Below are positions 17,091-25,725 of a DNA stretch of 64,000 bases, in pieces. Under the pieces are notes generated by a model. The model ran no database searches and had not been told where the DNA came from. It saw nothing but the letters and a program-made list of their open reading frames with translations. Position numbers and translations under genes: made by a program. Positions within the stretch are counted from its first letter, which is position 1. Every line of letters starts with the position of its first letter. Location of the stretch: NCBI RefSeq assembly GCF_006442975.2, contig NZ_CP083954.1:1619501-1683500 (forward strand), given 5' to 3'. Source of the stretch: Mesorhizobium sp. B2-1-1. Its GTDB lineage: Bacteria > Pseudomonadota > Alphaproteobacteria > Rhizobiales > Rhizobiaceae.

Positions 17091-18062
17091 TTAGCCTTTT
17101 CCCGAGGCGCCGCCCGCGGCGCGCAAATGGCTGGGCGCGCTGCCGACGATGCGCTTGAAGGCCCGGCTGAACGACGCTTCCGAATCGTAGCCCAATCTGG
17201 CGGCGATCACCGACACCCGCATCCCTTCTTCCTCGAGCCACCGTCTTGCCTGATGCATGCGCACCCCGGCGACATATTTTGCCGGCGTCTCTCCGACGAC
17301 GGCCGTGAAACGTTCGGCAAAAGCCGACCGTGAGGCGCCCATCTCGCGGGCCAGCGCTTCGACGGTCCAGTTCCTGTCAGGCTGCCGATGAATGGCGACC
17401 AGCACGCGGCCGATGTCCCGATCCTTGATCGCCGCGATCCAACCCGTGATGTCACCGGCGCTGTTCTCCACCCAGGAGCGGATGATGGCTGCGGCCAATA
17501 CATCGGCCAGCCGCGCCAGCATCATGCCGGAGCCGGCCCGGTTCCTCGTCGCCTCGTCGGCCATGGCTTCCAGCAAATGCGGGATGCCTGGCTCGCCGGC
17601 CATCAGCTCCTTCGCGCGCAGCATATCCGGCATCATGGCCAGCAGTGGATGCGAGCCATCGTGGTTGAAGTGCATGCTGCCGCAGAACAGCAGCGTTTTT
17701 GCACCATGGCCGCCGTTCGAGACGGCGTAGACATTGTCCTGCAGGGGCTCGACGCTGTAGCTTTCGAGCGGCTCGGCTTGTACACCGGGTGCGCTGGCAA
17801 GGATATGCCCGGCGCCGCGCGGCAACAGCAATGCATCGCCGGCTTTCAGTTCCATCCATTCGCCTGGTGGCGAAAGCAGCCAGCATCCGGCACGGCCGAT
17901 GAAGTGAAACCGCGCCGCCTTCTGCATCGGAAAGAGCACGGCCCAAGGCGCGCCCAGTTCGCAGCGGCCATAGTCGACGCCCTCGAGGCGCAGCGCGCGC
18001 AACATCTCGGTCAACGCACCCCCCGGGGCCGGCACAGTGTCGTTGGGCGAGGTCAAGTCCAT
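17091..18062 (-). CDS. AraC family regulator with N-terminal cupin domain (paralogue 1)
   Basis: A 323-residue regulator. The N-terminal cupin-type sensor (about 20-180) has RCELGAPWAVLFP and FHFIGRAGCWLL. The C-terminal double helix-turn-helix (about 215-315) has WTVEALAREMGASRSAFAERF and RVSVIAARLGYDSEASFSRAFKRIVG. It resembles the next gene over its whole length, so the two are tandem duplicates. A perfect 16-bp hairpin ends 9 bases before its start. Such AraC proteins often control a neighbouring exporter or oxidoreductase. The MFS gene at 19247 is the nearest candidate. Confidence 0.9.
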   Translation of the reverse strand: MDLTSPNDTVPAPGGALTEMLRALRLEGVDYGRCELGAPWAVLFPMQKAARFHFIGRAGCWLLSPPGEWMELKAGDALLLPRGAGHILASAPGVQAEPLESYSVEPLQDNVYAVSNGGHGAKTLLFCGSMHFNHDGSHPLLAMMPDMLRAKELMAGEPGIPHLLEAMADEATRNRAGSGMMLARLADVLAAAIIRSWVENSAGDITGWIAAIKDRDIGRVLVAIHRQPDRNWTVEALAREMGASRSAFAERFTAVVGETPAKYVAGVRMHQARRWLEEEGMRVSVIAARLGYDSEASFSRAFKRIVGSAPSHLRAAGGASGKG

Positions 18063-18071
18063 GCCGATTCC

Positions 18072-18112
18072 TACAGCAGTTCAGCGTCCCACGGAAACGC
18101 TGAACTGCTGTA
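18072..18112. repeat. Perfect 16-bp inverted repeat next to a ribosome site
   Basis: TACAGCAGTTCAGCGT (18072-18087) and ACGCTGAACTGCTGTA (18097-18112) are perfect reverse complements around a 9-base loop. On the minus strand the hairpin is followed at once by GGAATCGGC and the ATG of the AraC gene at 18062, so its base touches the probable ribosome site TAGGAA. It also lies 57 bases after the stop of the upstream paralogue. It could terminate, stabilise or control translation. Flanking sequence resembles a dispersed repeat relic seen again near 55060. Confidence 0.8.
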
Positions 18113-18168
18113 TCTCTTCGGGCAATTCCGGACGGAATTGATCCAGCCTGGAGTCACGGCCTGCCGCT

Positions 18169-19155
18169 TCAGCCGGCCTGGCGGATCTCAGCATGTTCCT
18201 CGGCACGCAGGTGGCTGGGAGCCGAGCCGATGACGCGCTTGAAGGCCCGGCTGAAGGCGGCGTCCGACTCATAACCCAGGCGTGTGGCGACGACGGAAAT
18301 CTTCTGGCGATCGCGCACCAGCCATTGTCGGGCCTGGTGCATGCGCACCTGGGTGACGTACCTGGCCGGCGTCTCGCCGACAATGGTGGCAAAACGCTCG
18401 GCAAAGCCCGATCGCGAGGCGCCCATCATCCTGGCGAGCGCCTCGACGGTCCAGTCGCGGTCCGGTTCGAGATGGATGGCGGCCAGAACGCGCCCGATGT
18501 CGGGATCCCTGACCGCCGCGATCCAACCGCTTGAATCGCCGCAGCCGCGCTCGACCCATGAGCGGATCACGGTGGCGGCAAGGACGTCGGCGAGCCGCGC
18601 CAGAATGCCGCCGGAGCCGACGCGCTCCATCGTCACTTCACGCGCCATCGAGTCCAGGAGATGCGGAATACCCGGCTCATAAGCTTCGAGTTCATGCGCG
18701 CGCATGACATCAGGCATCATGCCGAGCAGGGGATGTAGGCCATCGATGTTGAAGTACATGCTGCCAAAAAACAGCAGCGTGCCCGGACAGCGACCATCGG
18801 GGCACATGGCTTCATTGGACATGCAATAGACGTTCTTGCAGACTTCTTCGGCCGCGTAGCCCTGGATCGGCCAAGCCTTGGTGCCCGGTTCGCTTGCCAG
18901 CACATGCGCTGCGCCACGCGGCAGCAGCGCCGCGTCGCCCGCCTTGAGCTCGACCCACTCGCCCGAGGGCTGCATCAGCCAGCAGCCCTTGCGGCCGATG
19001 AAGTGGAATCGCGCCGCTGCCTGGGCCGGAAACTGGATGCCCCAAGGCTCCCGCATTTCGCAACGGGCGTAGTCGACGCCGTCGAGACGCAGCCCGCGCA
19101 ATATGTCGGTCAGCGGATCGCCAGTGGTCGAAATTTTGGACGAACGGTCAAACAT
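18169..19155 (-). CDS. AraC family regulator with N-terminal cupin domain (paralogue 2)
   Basis: A 328-residue regulator from the ATG at 19155; the open frame starts 12 codons earlier. It shares its layout and many words with the downstream AraC gene: RCEMREPWGIQFP, FHFIGRKGCWLMQP, EPGIPHLLDSM, and in the DNA-binding part WTVEALARMMGASRSGFAERF and SDAAFSRAFKRVIGSAPSHLR. It is divergent from the MFS gene. An inverted repeat with half-sites two helical turns apart lies between them (19199-19229). It is the better candidate of the two to control the MFS gene. Confidence 0.9.
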   Translation of the reverse strand: MFDRSSKISTTGDPLTDILRGLRLDGVDYARCEMREPWGIQFPAQAAARFHFIGRKGCWLMQPSGEWVELKAGDAALLPRGAAHVLASEPGTKAWPIQGYAAEEVCKNVYCMSNEAMCPDGRCPGTLLFFGSMYFNIDGLHPLLGMMPDVMRAHELEAYEPGIPHLLDSMAREVTMERVGSGGILARLADVLAATVIRSWVERGCGDSSGWIAAVRDPDIGRVLAAIHLEPDRDWTVEALARMMGASRSGFAERFATIVGETPARYVTQVRMHQARQWLVRDRQKISVVATRLGYESDAAFSRAFKRVIGSAPSHLRAEEHAEIRQAG

Positions 19156-19198
19156 AATGGTGTTTCTAGCATGGAAACTCCAGGCCGTCACTCCCTAT

Positions 19199-19229
19199 GT
19201 TGCAGTGCAGCCAAATGTTGCGCTGCAAC
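19199..19229. promoter_or_regulatory. Inverted repeat in the AraC/MFS divergent region
   Basis: GTTGCAGTGC (19199-19208) and GCGCTGCAAC (19220-19229) are reverse complements with 9 of 10 bases matching, centres 21 bases apart, i.e. about two helical turns. It lies 18 bases upstream of the MFS start. The layout fits an operator, most simply for the adjacent AraC regulator. Confidence 0.5.
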
Positions 19230-19246
19230 TTCATCGGAGACTGACC

Positions 19247-20461
19247 ATGGCCGAACCCGCGACGGGCGTCGTCGACGCCGCCCTATTGAACACTGTCGAT
19301 CAGGAGGAACGAACAGAGCCGGCATGGGGCGCCGTCGTCTCGCTGGCGCTTGGTGTTTTCGGTCTCGTTACGGCGGAATTCCTGCCCGCCAGCCTGTTGA
19401 CGCCGATGGCGAGCGATCTCGGCGTCAGCGAAGGCGTTGCGGGACAGGCGGTCACCGCGACCGCGATCGTCGGCGCCATTGCCGCTCCGACAATGGCGAT
19501 CATGACACGGCGCATGGACCGCCGGCTGGTGACGTGGATGCTGACGGCATTCCTCATCGCCTCGAACCTTTTGGCCGCCTTTGCCTCGTCGCTGTCCATG
19601 CTTCTGCTTGCCCGCGTCGTGCTCGGCGTTGCGCTGGGCGGCTTCTGGGCGATGTCGGCGGCCATGGCGTTGCGGCTGGTGCCGATGCGGTTGATGCCGC
19701 GCGCCATGTCGATCATCCTGACCGGCGTTTCGCTGGCCACCGTCACCGCCGCCCCTGTCGGCGCCTATGTCGGTGATATCTGGGGCTGGCGCACGGCTTT
19801 CATGATCGCCACGGTCGTCGCCGCGCTGGCGTTGTTGGTGCAGGTGGCCACCATTCCGAAACTGCCGCCGATGGGCGTGGCAAGTTTCCGCACTTTGCTC
19901 GAGGTGCTGGAGCGCCCGTCGATCAGGGTGGCGCTGCTGGTCGTGCTGCTGGTCGCTTCGGGGCACTTTGCCGGCTTCACCTATGTGCGCCCCTTCCTCG
20001 AGAAGATCCCGATGCTCGGCATCGAGACAATCTCGCTGGTGCTCCTGGCCTATGGCATAGGCGGCTTCTTCGGCAATATCGCCGGCGGCATCCTGGCCGA
20101 ACGCAATCTCAAGGCCGCCGTCGCGCTGGCACCCCTGCTGATCGCAGTGGCCGCCGCCTCGATGCTGGTCTTCGGCGCCTCGCCGGCGATCGCCGCCGCC
20201 GCCGTGGCGGCCTGGGGCTTTGCCTTCGGCGCGGTGCCGGTCGGGCTGCAGACATGGCTGGTGCGGGCCGCGCCCGATCAAGCCGAGAGCGCCGGCGGCC
20301 TGATGGTCTCCACCTTCCAGGTGGCGATTGCGCTCGGCGCCGTCTTTGGCGGCCTGCTGGTCGATCATGCCGGCGTCGCCAGTGCCTTCGCCTATTGCGG
20401 CGCGGCGACTTTGCTGGCCGCCGTCGTGGTGTTCCCGCTCGGCCCAAAACGCGCCGGGTAG
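19247..20461 (+). CDS. MFS transporter, drug:H+ antiporter type (DHA1)
   Basis: A 404-residue inner-membrane protein with 12 predicted membrane segments, from the ATG at 19247; an upstream ATG at 19103 would overlap the divergent regulator. DHA1 landmarks are ALGVFGLVTAEFLPASLL in segment 1, RMDRRLVTWML after segment 2 (motif A region), and LLLARVVLGVALGGFWAMSA in segment 4. Relatives export arabinose, purine nucleosides or drugs. The divergent cupin-AraC gene probably regulates it. The substrate is not known. Confidence 0.88.
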   Translation: MAEPATGVVDAALLNTVDQEERTEPAWGAVVSLALGVFGLVTAEFLPASLLTPMASDLGVSEGVAGQAVTATAIVGAIAAPTMAIMTRRMDRRLVTWMLTAFLIASNLLAAFASSLSMLLLARVVLGVALGGFWAMSAAMALRLVPMRLMPRAMSIILTGVSLATVTAAPVGAYVGDIWGWRTAFMIATVVAALALLVQVATIPKLPPMGVASFRTLLEVLERPSIRVALLVVLLVASGHFAGFTYVRPFLEKIPMLGIETISLVLLAYGIGGFFGNIAGGILAERNLKAAVALAPLLIAVAAASMLVFGASPAIAAAAVAAWGFAFGAVPVGLQTWLVRAAPDQAESAGGLMVSTFQVAIALGAVFGGLLVDHAGVASAFAYCGAATLLAAVVVFPLGPKRAG

Positions 20462-20490
20462 GCTCTCCCGACAATCATCCCTGACTCGGG

Positions 20491-20527
20491 CAACGGCCCG
20501 AGAACCATCAAGGTTCTCGGGCCGTTG
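20491..20527. terminator. Perfect 16-bp hairpin between convergent genes
   Basis: CAACGGCCCGAGAACC (20491-20506) and its perfect complement (20512-20527) enclose the loop ATCAA. It lies 29 bases after the MFS stop and 54 bases from the end of the GFA gene on the other strand. There is no clear T-run, but its strength and place between convergent genes suggest a bidirectional transcription end. Confidence 0.7.
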
Positions 20528-20581
20528 TCGTTGCGATGGCGGCGTCGCTGACAGGCAGACGCGGCAGGCTGCTGGTGAAAT

Positions 20582-20929
20582 TCAGGCTGAACGCCCATCG
20601 AAGTCGAAGATCGACAGGGCGGACGGATCGACATCGGCGACACAGTTGATATTGATATAGGCGCTGCGTTCACTCCCCTCGCGCACATCCTCGGCGAAAG
20701 GATGGATGCCGCAGGTGCGACAGAAGCGGTGCGCGATGGCGTGGTTGCCGAATGTGTAGGTGCCGATCTCGTCGCCCCAGGCCAGTACCCGCAGCGCCCG
20801 ATGCGGAACGGCGCACAGCAAGGCCCCTTTGCGCGCGCAGATCGAGCAATTGCACCGCACGGCTCCGGTCAGTTCCGCCTCGAACTCGAAAGCGACCTTG
20901 CCGCAATGACAGCTGCCTTTGTAAAGCAT
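20582..20929 (-). CDS. GFA (glutathione-dependent formaldehyde-activating enzyme-like) family protein
   Basis: A 115-residue soluble protein with the GFA/CENP-V zinc fold. The cysteine sets are complete: CHCG near the N-terminus, CNCSIC at about 26-31 and CRTCG around residue 72. These would bind two zinc ions. Family members act in S-hydroxymethylglutathione formation or have no known function. It lies alone, convergent to the MFS gene and divergent from the amidase (21050). No neighbour suggests a pathway. Confidence 0.88.
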   Translation of the reverse strand: MLYKGSCHCGKVAFEFEAELTGAVRCNCSICARKGALLCAVPHRALRVLAWGDEIGTYTFGNHAIAHRFCRTCGIHPFAEDVREGSERSAYININCVADVDPSALSIFDFDGRSA

Positions 20930-21049
20930 CGTTTTCTTCCTTGCGTCCGCCAGGGGTGCAAAACCGCCCGCACCGGGTTAAGTCTCGGCACGCCACGCGC
21001 CGGCTGCTAAGCTTAAGACGTCCCAGAGGTCCGGAGTCCGACACCGAAG

Positions 21050-22345
21050 ATGCAATCCGTCCGCGATCACCTGGAAACTATCCTTGCGCGCCTGGCCGCC
21101 CGTGCCGGTGAAGAACGTGTGTTCACGAAACTCTATACCGAGGCCGCGCGAGCCGCAGCCGATGCCGCCGACGCGCGGCGGAGGGCCGGCGTGAGGCTCG
21201 GACCGCTCGACGGAACGATCATTTCGATCAAGGACCTGTTCGATGTCTGCGGCGAGGCGACCACGGCCGGATCGCTGCTGCTCAAGGATGCTGCGCCGGC
21301 AATTGGCGACGCCATGATTGTGCGCCGGCTGCGGCAAGCCGGCGCGGTGATCATCGGCAAGACCAACATGACCGAGTTCGCCTTTACCGCCATCGGCGAC
21401 AACCAGCACTATGGCACGCCTGGCAACGCGACCGATGCCGACCGCATTCCCGGCGGCTCTTCCTCCGGCGCCGGCGTTTCCGTCGGCGAGGGGACGAGCG
21501 AAATCTCCATCGGTTCCGACACTGGCGGATCGATCCGTATTCCGGCGGCACTTAACGGCGTCGTCGGCTTCAAGCCGACGGCGCGGCGGGTGCCGCTCAC
21601 AGGCGCCTTTCCACTGTCGGCCACGCTGGACTCGGTCGGCCCGCTCGCCCGCACCGTGGCGCAATGCGCCGCAGCCGATGCGGTGATGGCGGGCGAGGAC
21701 TTGGCGCTGCCGGCGCCACTCGCCCTTGCGGGGTTGCGCATCGGTCTCCCGCGCGGCGTGCTTTTCGGAGAGACTGAAGGCGCGGTGGCAGCAGCGTTCG
21801 AGCGCTGCCTCGGCAAGATCGAGCAGGCCGGCGCACGGGTCGCGGACCTGTCGATCGACGACCTGATCGCGGACCTTCGCGCGGTCACAAAACGTGGTTC
21901 GATCGCCGCGATGGAAGGGGCTGAAGTGCATGCAGACTGGTTGGCGGCAGGCGCTCCGGTGCCGGTTGACCCGCATGTGAGCGGACCCTTGTCGCGGGCG
22001 GCAATGCTGCCGACCCCGGTTTACATCAGGGCACTGCGTCGCCGTGCTGCGTTGGCCGCCGCCACGGATGAGCGGCTGACGTCGGTCGATGTGCTGGCCC
22101 TGCCAACCACGCCGGTGACGGCGCCGACCCTCGTCTCCCTGGCGCAAGATGCCGGTCTGCGCGATCGCACGGAGGGCCTGCTGCTGCGCAACACGCAGGT
22201 GGCCAACCAGTTCGATCTCTGCGCGATCTCGCTGCCGATACCAGGCATGGCGCTGCCGGCCGGCTTGATGCTGGTGGCGCGCCACGGCCATGACCGCCGT
22301 CTGCTGAGCATCGCCGCTGAAGTGGAGAGATTGCTGGGCGGCTGA
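21050..22345 (+). CDS. Amidase (amidase signature family)
   Basis: A 431-residue amidase. The Ser-cisSer-Lys triad is visible: K61 in SIKDLFDV, the cis-serine in PGGSSSGAG (S137/S138) and the nucleophile S161 in GSDTGGSIRIPAA. The C-terminal part has ALPTTPVTAP, which is common in the AtzF/GatA-like branch. It hydrolyses an amide, but the substrate is unknown. No GatB or GatC gene is nearby, so it is probably not the tRNA amidotransferase subunit. It stands alone between the GFA gene and a small secreted protein gene that is convergent. Confidence 0.88.
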   Translation: MQSVRDHLETILARLAARAGEERVFTKLYTEAARAAADAADARRRAGVRLGPLDGTIISIKDLFDVCGEATTAGSLLLKDAAPAIGDAMIVRRLRQAGAVIIGKTNMTEFAFTAIGDNQHYGTPGNATDADRIPGGSSSGAGVSVGEGTSEISIGSDTGGSIRIPAALNGVVGFKPTARRVPLTGAFPLSATLDSVGPLARTVAQCAAADAVMAGEDLALPAPLALAGLRIGLPRGVLFGETEGAVAAAFERCLGKIEQAGARVADLSIDDLIADLRAVTKRGSIAAMEGAEVHADWLAAGAPVPVDPHVSGPLSRAAMLPTPVYIRALRRRAALAAATDERLTSVDVLALPTTPVTAPTLVSLAQDAGLRDRTEGLLLRNTQVANQFDLCAISLPIPGMALPAGLMLVARHGHDRRLLSIAAEVERLLGG

Positions 22346-22363
22346 TCGGGACTGAACCGAATG

Positions 22364-22753
22364 TCAGTGTGAAGAGCAGTGCTTGCGTTCGCTGTCCTTG
22401 GCGGCGCGCTCGACGGCCGTCGCGATCAGCCACGGCAGGCTGTATTGCTTGCCGGTGATGGTCTGGGTGCGTCGCTCGATCGATCCCCTGACGACAATCT
22501 TGCCGGCAGAGAGCGCATCCGACGCCTCGACCATCGCCTTGTCCTTCGTCGGCAATCCGCCGGTGTCGATCGACACGCCCTTGATGATCTTGCCGGTGGC
22601 GAGGTCGAGCACGCTGTTCGATGGGCAGGGAGCCTTGAAGCAGCGCAGCCCGTTGTCGCAATAGACATAGCTGCTTTTGGCCGCGGCGAGCGAGGGCAGC
22701 AGGCCCGCTGAAGTGGTGGCAAGGCAAAGGAATGCGAGGCGGAGAACGGACAT
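22364..22753 (-). CDS. Small secreted protein, 129 aa, function unknown
   Basis: A 129-residue protein with a signal peptide (residues 1-25, ending SLAAA). The mature part has CDNGLRCFKAPCPS with three closely spaced cysteines, which suggests a disulfide-linked or metal-binding N-terminal knot, and then a mixed region with GKIIKGVSIDTGGLP. I do not recognise the family. It is convergent to the amidase gene and 41 bases downstream of the hydroxyacid dehydrogenase gene's end on the same strand side. Confidence 0.7.
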   Translation of the reverse strand: MSVLRLAFLCLATTSAGLLPSLAAAKSSYVYCDNGLRCFKAPCPSNSVLDLATGKIIKGVSIDTGGLPTKDKAMVEASDALSAGKIVVRGSIERRTQTITGKQYSLPWLIATAVERAAKDSERKHCSSH

Positions 22754-22794
22754 GGCTCCAGCGTCGCGAAGAATTGGGGCGAAACGGCGATGGT

Positions 22795-23775
22795 CTAGCT
22801 GTCGGCGGGAAACCGTCGCCGATAGTGCCCGACCACTTCCGGGTTGCGCAGATTGACCGGCAATTTGCCTGCCAGCACCAGCAGGGCCTCGCCGGCCGCG
22901 CCAACGCCCATGCGCATCATCGATTCCTCGGTGATGCCGGCCATGTGCGGGGTGATGACGACATTGTCGAAGCTGAAATAGGGATGATCCGGTGGCAGCG
23001 GCTGCGTCGAGAACACGTCGAGCGCGGCACCGCCGATGCGGCGCTCCCGCAAGGCCTCGATCAGCGCGTCGTCATCGACGACGGGCCCGCGCGACACGTT
23101 GATCAGCAGCGCGTTGGGTTTCATGCGCGATATGCGTTCGCGGCTGATCAGGCCGCGCGTTTCCGGCGTCAGCGGACAGCACAGGACGATGATGTCGCTC
23201 TGCTCGACCAGCGCGTCGATCGACAGGAAGCCGACCTTGTCCGGCGCCGGCTGCATGCTGCGGATCGTTGCGACCACTTTCAGGTCGAACCCATGCGCGG
23301 CGATATGGCCAACGGCCTGTCCGACGGCGCCGAGACCGACGATGCCGATCGTCTTGCCGGCGAGCTCGATGTTGGAATTGGCGTGCTCGCGACCGGCAAG
23401 CCAGCCCTTGGCGCGCAGGTCGCGGTCGACGACACGAAACTGCCGAAGCAGGGCGAGGGCTGCAAACATCACATGCTCGGCCACCGAGCGTGCGTTGACC
23501 GCCGGCACGTTGGCGACCAGCACACCTGCCGCGATCGCTGCTTCCATCGGGATCATGTCGAGCCCGGCGCCATGGCGGATCGCTGCCCGCAACCTGGTGG
23601 CACCCTCGAACAACAGTGGCGGCAGGGGCGCGCGCACAATGACGATGTCGGCATTCCTCGCCTCGGCGGCCAGCGTGCCCGGATCGATGGCCGAGGCGAC
23701 GACAAGCTCACCCGCCCCCGCCAGCATGGCCGCGGCGCGCGGATGCAGTCTGTGCGTCGACAGGATGCGCGTCAT
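22795..23775 (-). CDS. D-isomer-specific 2-hydroxyacid dehydrogenase
   Basis: A 326-residue NAD(P)-dependent oxidoreductase. The Rossmann motif is GIVGLGAVGQAVG at 144-156. Catalytic residues are R229 in NVSRGPVV and H277 in TPHMAG. At the position of the usual glutamate partner there is Q258 (VFSTQPLPPDHP), as in formate dehydrogenase. The start ATG at 23775 is 5 bases after the stop of the FCD regulator; the longer open frame is a shadow. It is the last gene of the operon that begins at 26613 and probably reduces or oxidises a 2-keto/2-hydroxy sugar acid from the pathway. Confidence 0.88.
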   Translation of the reverse strand: MTRILSTHRLHPRAAAMLAGAGELVVASAIDPGTLAAEARNADIVIVRAPLPPLLFEGATRLRAAIRHGAGLDMIPMEAAIAAGVLVANVPAVNARSVAEHVMFAALALLRQFRVVDRDLRAKGWLAGREHANSNIELAGKTIGIVGLGAVGQAVGHIAAHGFDLKVVATIRSMQPAPDKVGFLSIDALVEQSDIIVLCCPLTPETRGLISRERISRMKPNALLINVSRGPVVDDDALIEALRERRIGGAALDVFSTQPLPPDHPYFSFDNVVITPHMAGITEESMMRMGVGAAGEALLVLAGKLPVNLRNPEVVGHYRRRFPADS

Positions 23776-23780
23776 CCCCG

Positions 23781-24497
23781 TCAGGCCTGTTCGAGCGTCG
23801 GGTTTTGCGGCGCCGCCCCGAGGCCTTCGATCAGCCCCTTCCAGTAGCTTTCCGCGCCCTGCAGGTGGGCGCTCATCAGCGCCTGGGCGAGATTGCCGTC
23901 GCGCCGCAGCAGCGCCTCGTATATCTGGATGTGTTCGGCATGCGAGCGCACGCTGCGCTCCGGATCGTTGAAGTAGATCGGCAGGCGCTGCTCGCCCATC
24001 AAATAGTAAACGCTGCAGATGTTGTGGAAGACGCCATTCTTGGTGGCGCGCACGATCTCGAGATGGAATTCGCGGTCCTCCTTGGCGAGGCCTTCGCCTG
24101 CCGCGATGCGTTCTTCCGAGGCCTTCAGGATCTCGCGCAGCCGTTCGAAATTCTCCTCGGTGGCACGCGAGCATGCAAGTTCGGCCGCCTTGATCTCATG
24201 GATCTTGCGCAATTCGACCGTCTCGTAGATCTGCAAGGGATCGAGCGGCAGGCCGGCGCGCGCGAACAGCGCCAGCGCCTCGACGCTGGCCTGCTTGGTG
24301 TCGATATAGATGCCGGACTTGGCCCTGCGCTCGACGATGCGCATGGCCTCGAGAATGGCCAGCGCCTCGCGGATCTGGCCGCGGCTGACGCCGAAATGCT
24401 CCGCCAGTTCGCGTTCCGACGGGGTTCGGCCCGTCTCCTTGTCGGAATGGGAGAACAGATAGGCGGCAAGCTCCGCGAGAAGGTTGTTTTCTTTCAT
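23781..24497 (-). CDS. GntR family regulator, FadR/FCD subfamily
   Basis: A 238-residue regulator from the ATG at 24497. The winged helix is at about 5-70 (RTPSERELAEHFGVSRGQIREALAILE read in two parts). The FCD ligand domain has EDREFHLEIV, SHAEHIQIYEALL and SAHLQGA, with the aspartate and histidines that bind a metal in this class. It starts 2 bases after the enolase stop, inside the catabolic operon. Sites with TGGT-N3-ACCA at 26.90 kb and before the 10517 operon are its likely targets, with a pathway sugar acid as effector. Confidence 0.9.
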   Translation of the reverse strand: MKENNLLAELAAYLFSHSDKETGRTPSERELAEHFGVSRGQIREALAILEAMRIVERRAKSGIYIDTKQASVEALALFARAGLPLDPLQIYETVELRKIHEIKAAELACSRATEENFERLREILKASEERIAAGEGLAKEDREFHLEIVRATKNGVFHNICSVYYLMGEQRLPIYFNDPERSVRSHAEHIQIYEALLRRDGNLAQALMSAHLQGAESYWKGLIEGLGAAPQNPTLEQA

Positions 24498-24499
24498 CG

Positions 24500-25669
24500 T
24501 CAATTGCGTTGCGCGTGCGCCTCCAGGAACCGCTCCGAAATGGTGAATCCCAATCCGGGTTTTTCGGGGATCGCTATCATACCGTCCCTGGCTTCGACAG
24601 TCTCTTCGACAAGGTCGTGGATCATCGGATTGGCACCGAGCGAATATTCGACGGTGAAGCTCGACGGCGAGGCGGCGCAGACATGCAGCCCGGCGAAGAA
24701 GCAGGGCGCGCCGGCCCATAGATGCGGCGCAAAGCGCAGGTTGAAGGCGCTGGCGATGGTTCCGATCTTCATGGCCTCGCTGATGCCGCCGCAGAAGGCG
24801 GGATCGGGCTGGAAGATGTCGGCGGCCTTGAGCACGGCGAGGTCGCGGAAGGCATAGCGGGTCGCATCGCTTTCGCCGGTGGCGATCGGTATGGCGCCGG
24901 AGGCACGGACTTCGGCAAGACCGGACTTGTCGTCGGCGATCACCGGCTCCTCGAACCAGGCAAGGTCGAGATCGCCGGCGAGATGGATGAAACGCTTGGC
25001 CTCCGCCACCGTATAGGTGCCATGGGCGTCGACCATCAACTCGACGTCGGGGCCGAGCGCCTCACGGGCGGCGCGAACGCGAGCGGCCGACACATGCGCG
25101 GCGCCATCCATGGCGCCGATGCGCATCTTCAGCGCCTTGAAGCCGCCCCTGGCGACATAGGATTTGAGCTGGTCGCCGATCGCGTCGGCGGACGCCCAGC
25201 CACCCGAGGCGTAGGCCGGCATGCGATCGAGCTTGCGCCCACCGATCAGCCGCCAGACCGGCTGCCCGAGCGATTTGCCCAGTATGTCCCAGAGCGCGAT
25301 GTCGACGGCGCTGATGGCGGCCACGCTCATGCCGCGCCGCGCCAGCTGCGGCATGGCATGGCCGGCGCGCGCCGCGCTGTCGTGGCGCACGCCGTTGTAG
25401 AGCATTTCCCAGATGATGCCGATATCGGCCGGATCGCGGCCGACGAGCTGCGGCCCGACCTCGCGGTTCAGCATATGGACGAGCGCACCATAGCTGCCGG
25501 CGCTGCCGGCGGCGTTCTTGCCTTCGCCCCAGCCGACCAGCCCGTCATCGGTTTCGATGCGCAGGATGGCGGCGTCGAAGGTCGTCACCTGACCGAAATC
25601 GCTGCGGTGCTGCTTGGCCGCCTCGATCGGTATGCGAATCCACCAGGCCTGGACGCTTTTGATGCGCAT
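24500..25669 (-). CDS. Mandelate racemase/muconate lactonizing enzyme family (enolase superfamily) dehydratase
   Basis: A 389-residue enzyme with the capping domain (about 1-130) and a TIM barrel. Metal ligands are D214 (VDAHGTY), E240 (FEEP) and E266 (TGES). A D289-H316 dyad (QPDP; APHLW) puts it in the mandelate racemase branch. On the opposite face the usual KxK is K181-M-R183. Such enzymes dehydrate sugar acids or racemise 2-hydroxyacids. The operon with epimerases and a hydroxyacid dehydrogenase fits a sugar-acid dehydratase. The substrate is unknown. Confidence 0.9.
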   Translation of the reverse strand: MRIKSVQAWWIRIPIEAAKQHRSDFGQVTTFDAAILRIETDDGLVGWGEGKNAAGSAGSYGALVHMLNREVGPQLVGRDPADIGIIWEMLYNGVRHDSAARAGHAMPQLARRGMSVAAISAVDIALWDILGKSLGQPVWRLIGGRKLDRMPAYASGGWASADAIGDQLKSYVARGGFKALKMRIGAMDGAAHVSAARVRAAREALGPDVELMVDAHGTYTVAEAKRFIHLAGDLDLAWFEEPVIADDKSGLAEVRASGAIPIATGESDATRYAFRDLAVLKAADIFQPDPAFCGGISEAMKIGTIASAFNLRFAPHLWAGAPCFFAGLHVCAASPSSFTVEYSLGANPMIHDLVEETVEARDGMIAIPEKPGLGFTISERFLEAHAQRN

Positions 25670-25725
25670 GGTCTTCCCCGGCCCTGCCGCCGGATGGCGG
25701 GAGGGCTCATTCCCAATCGGATCGG

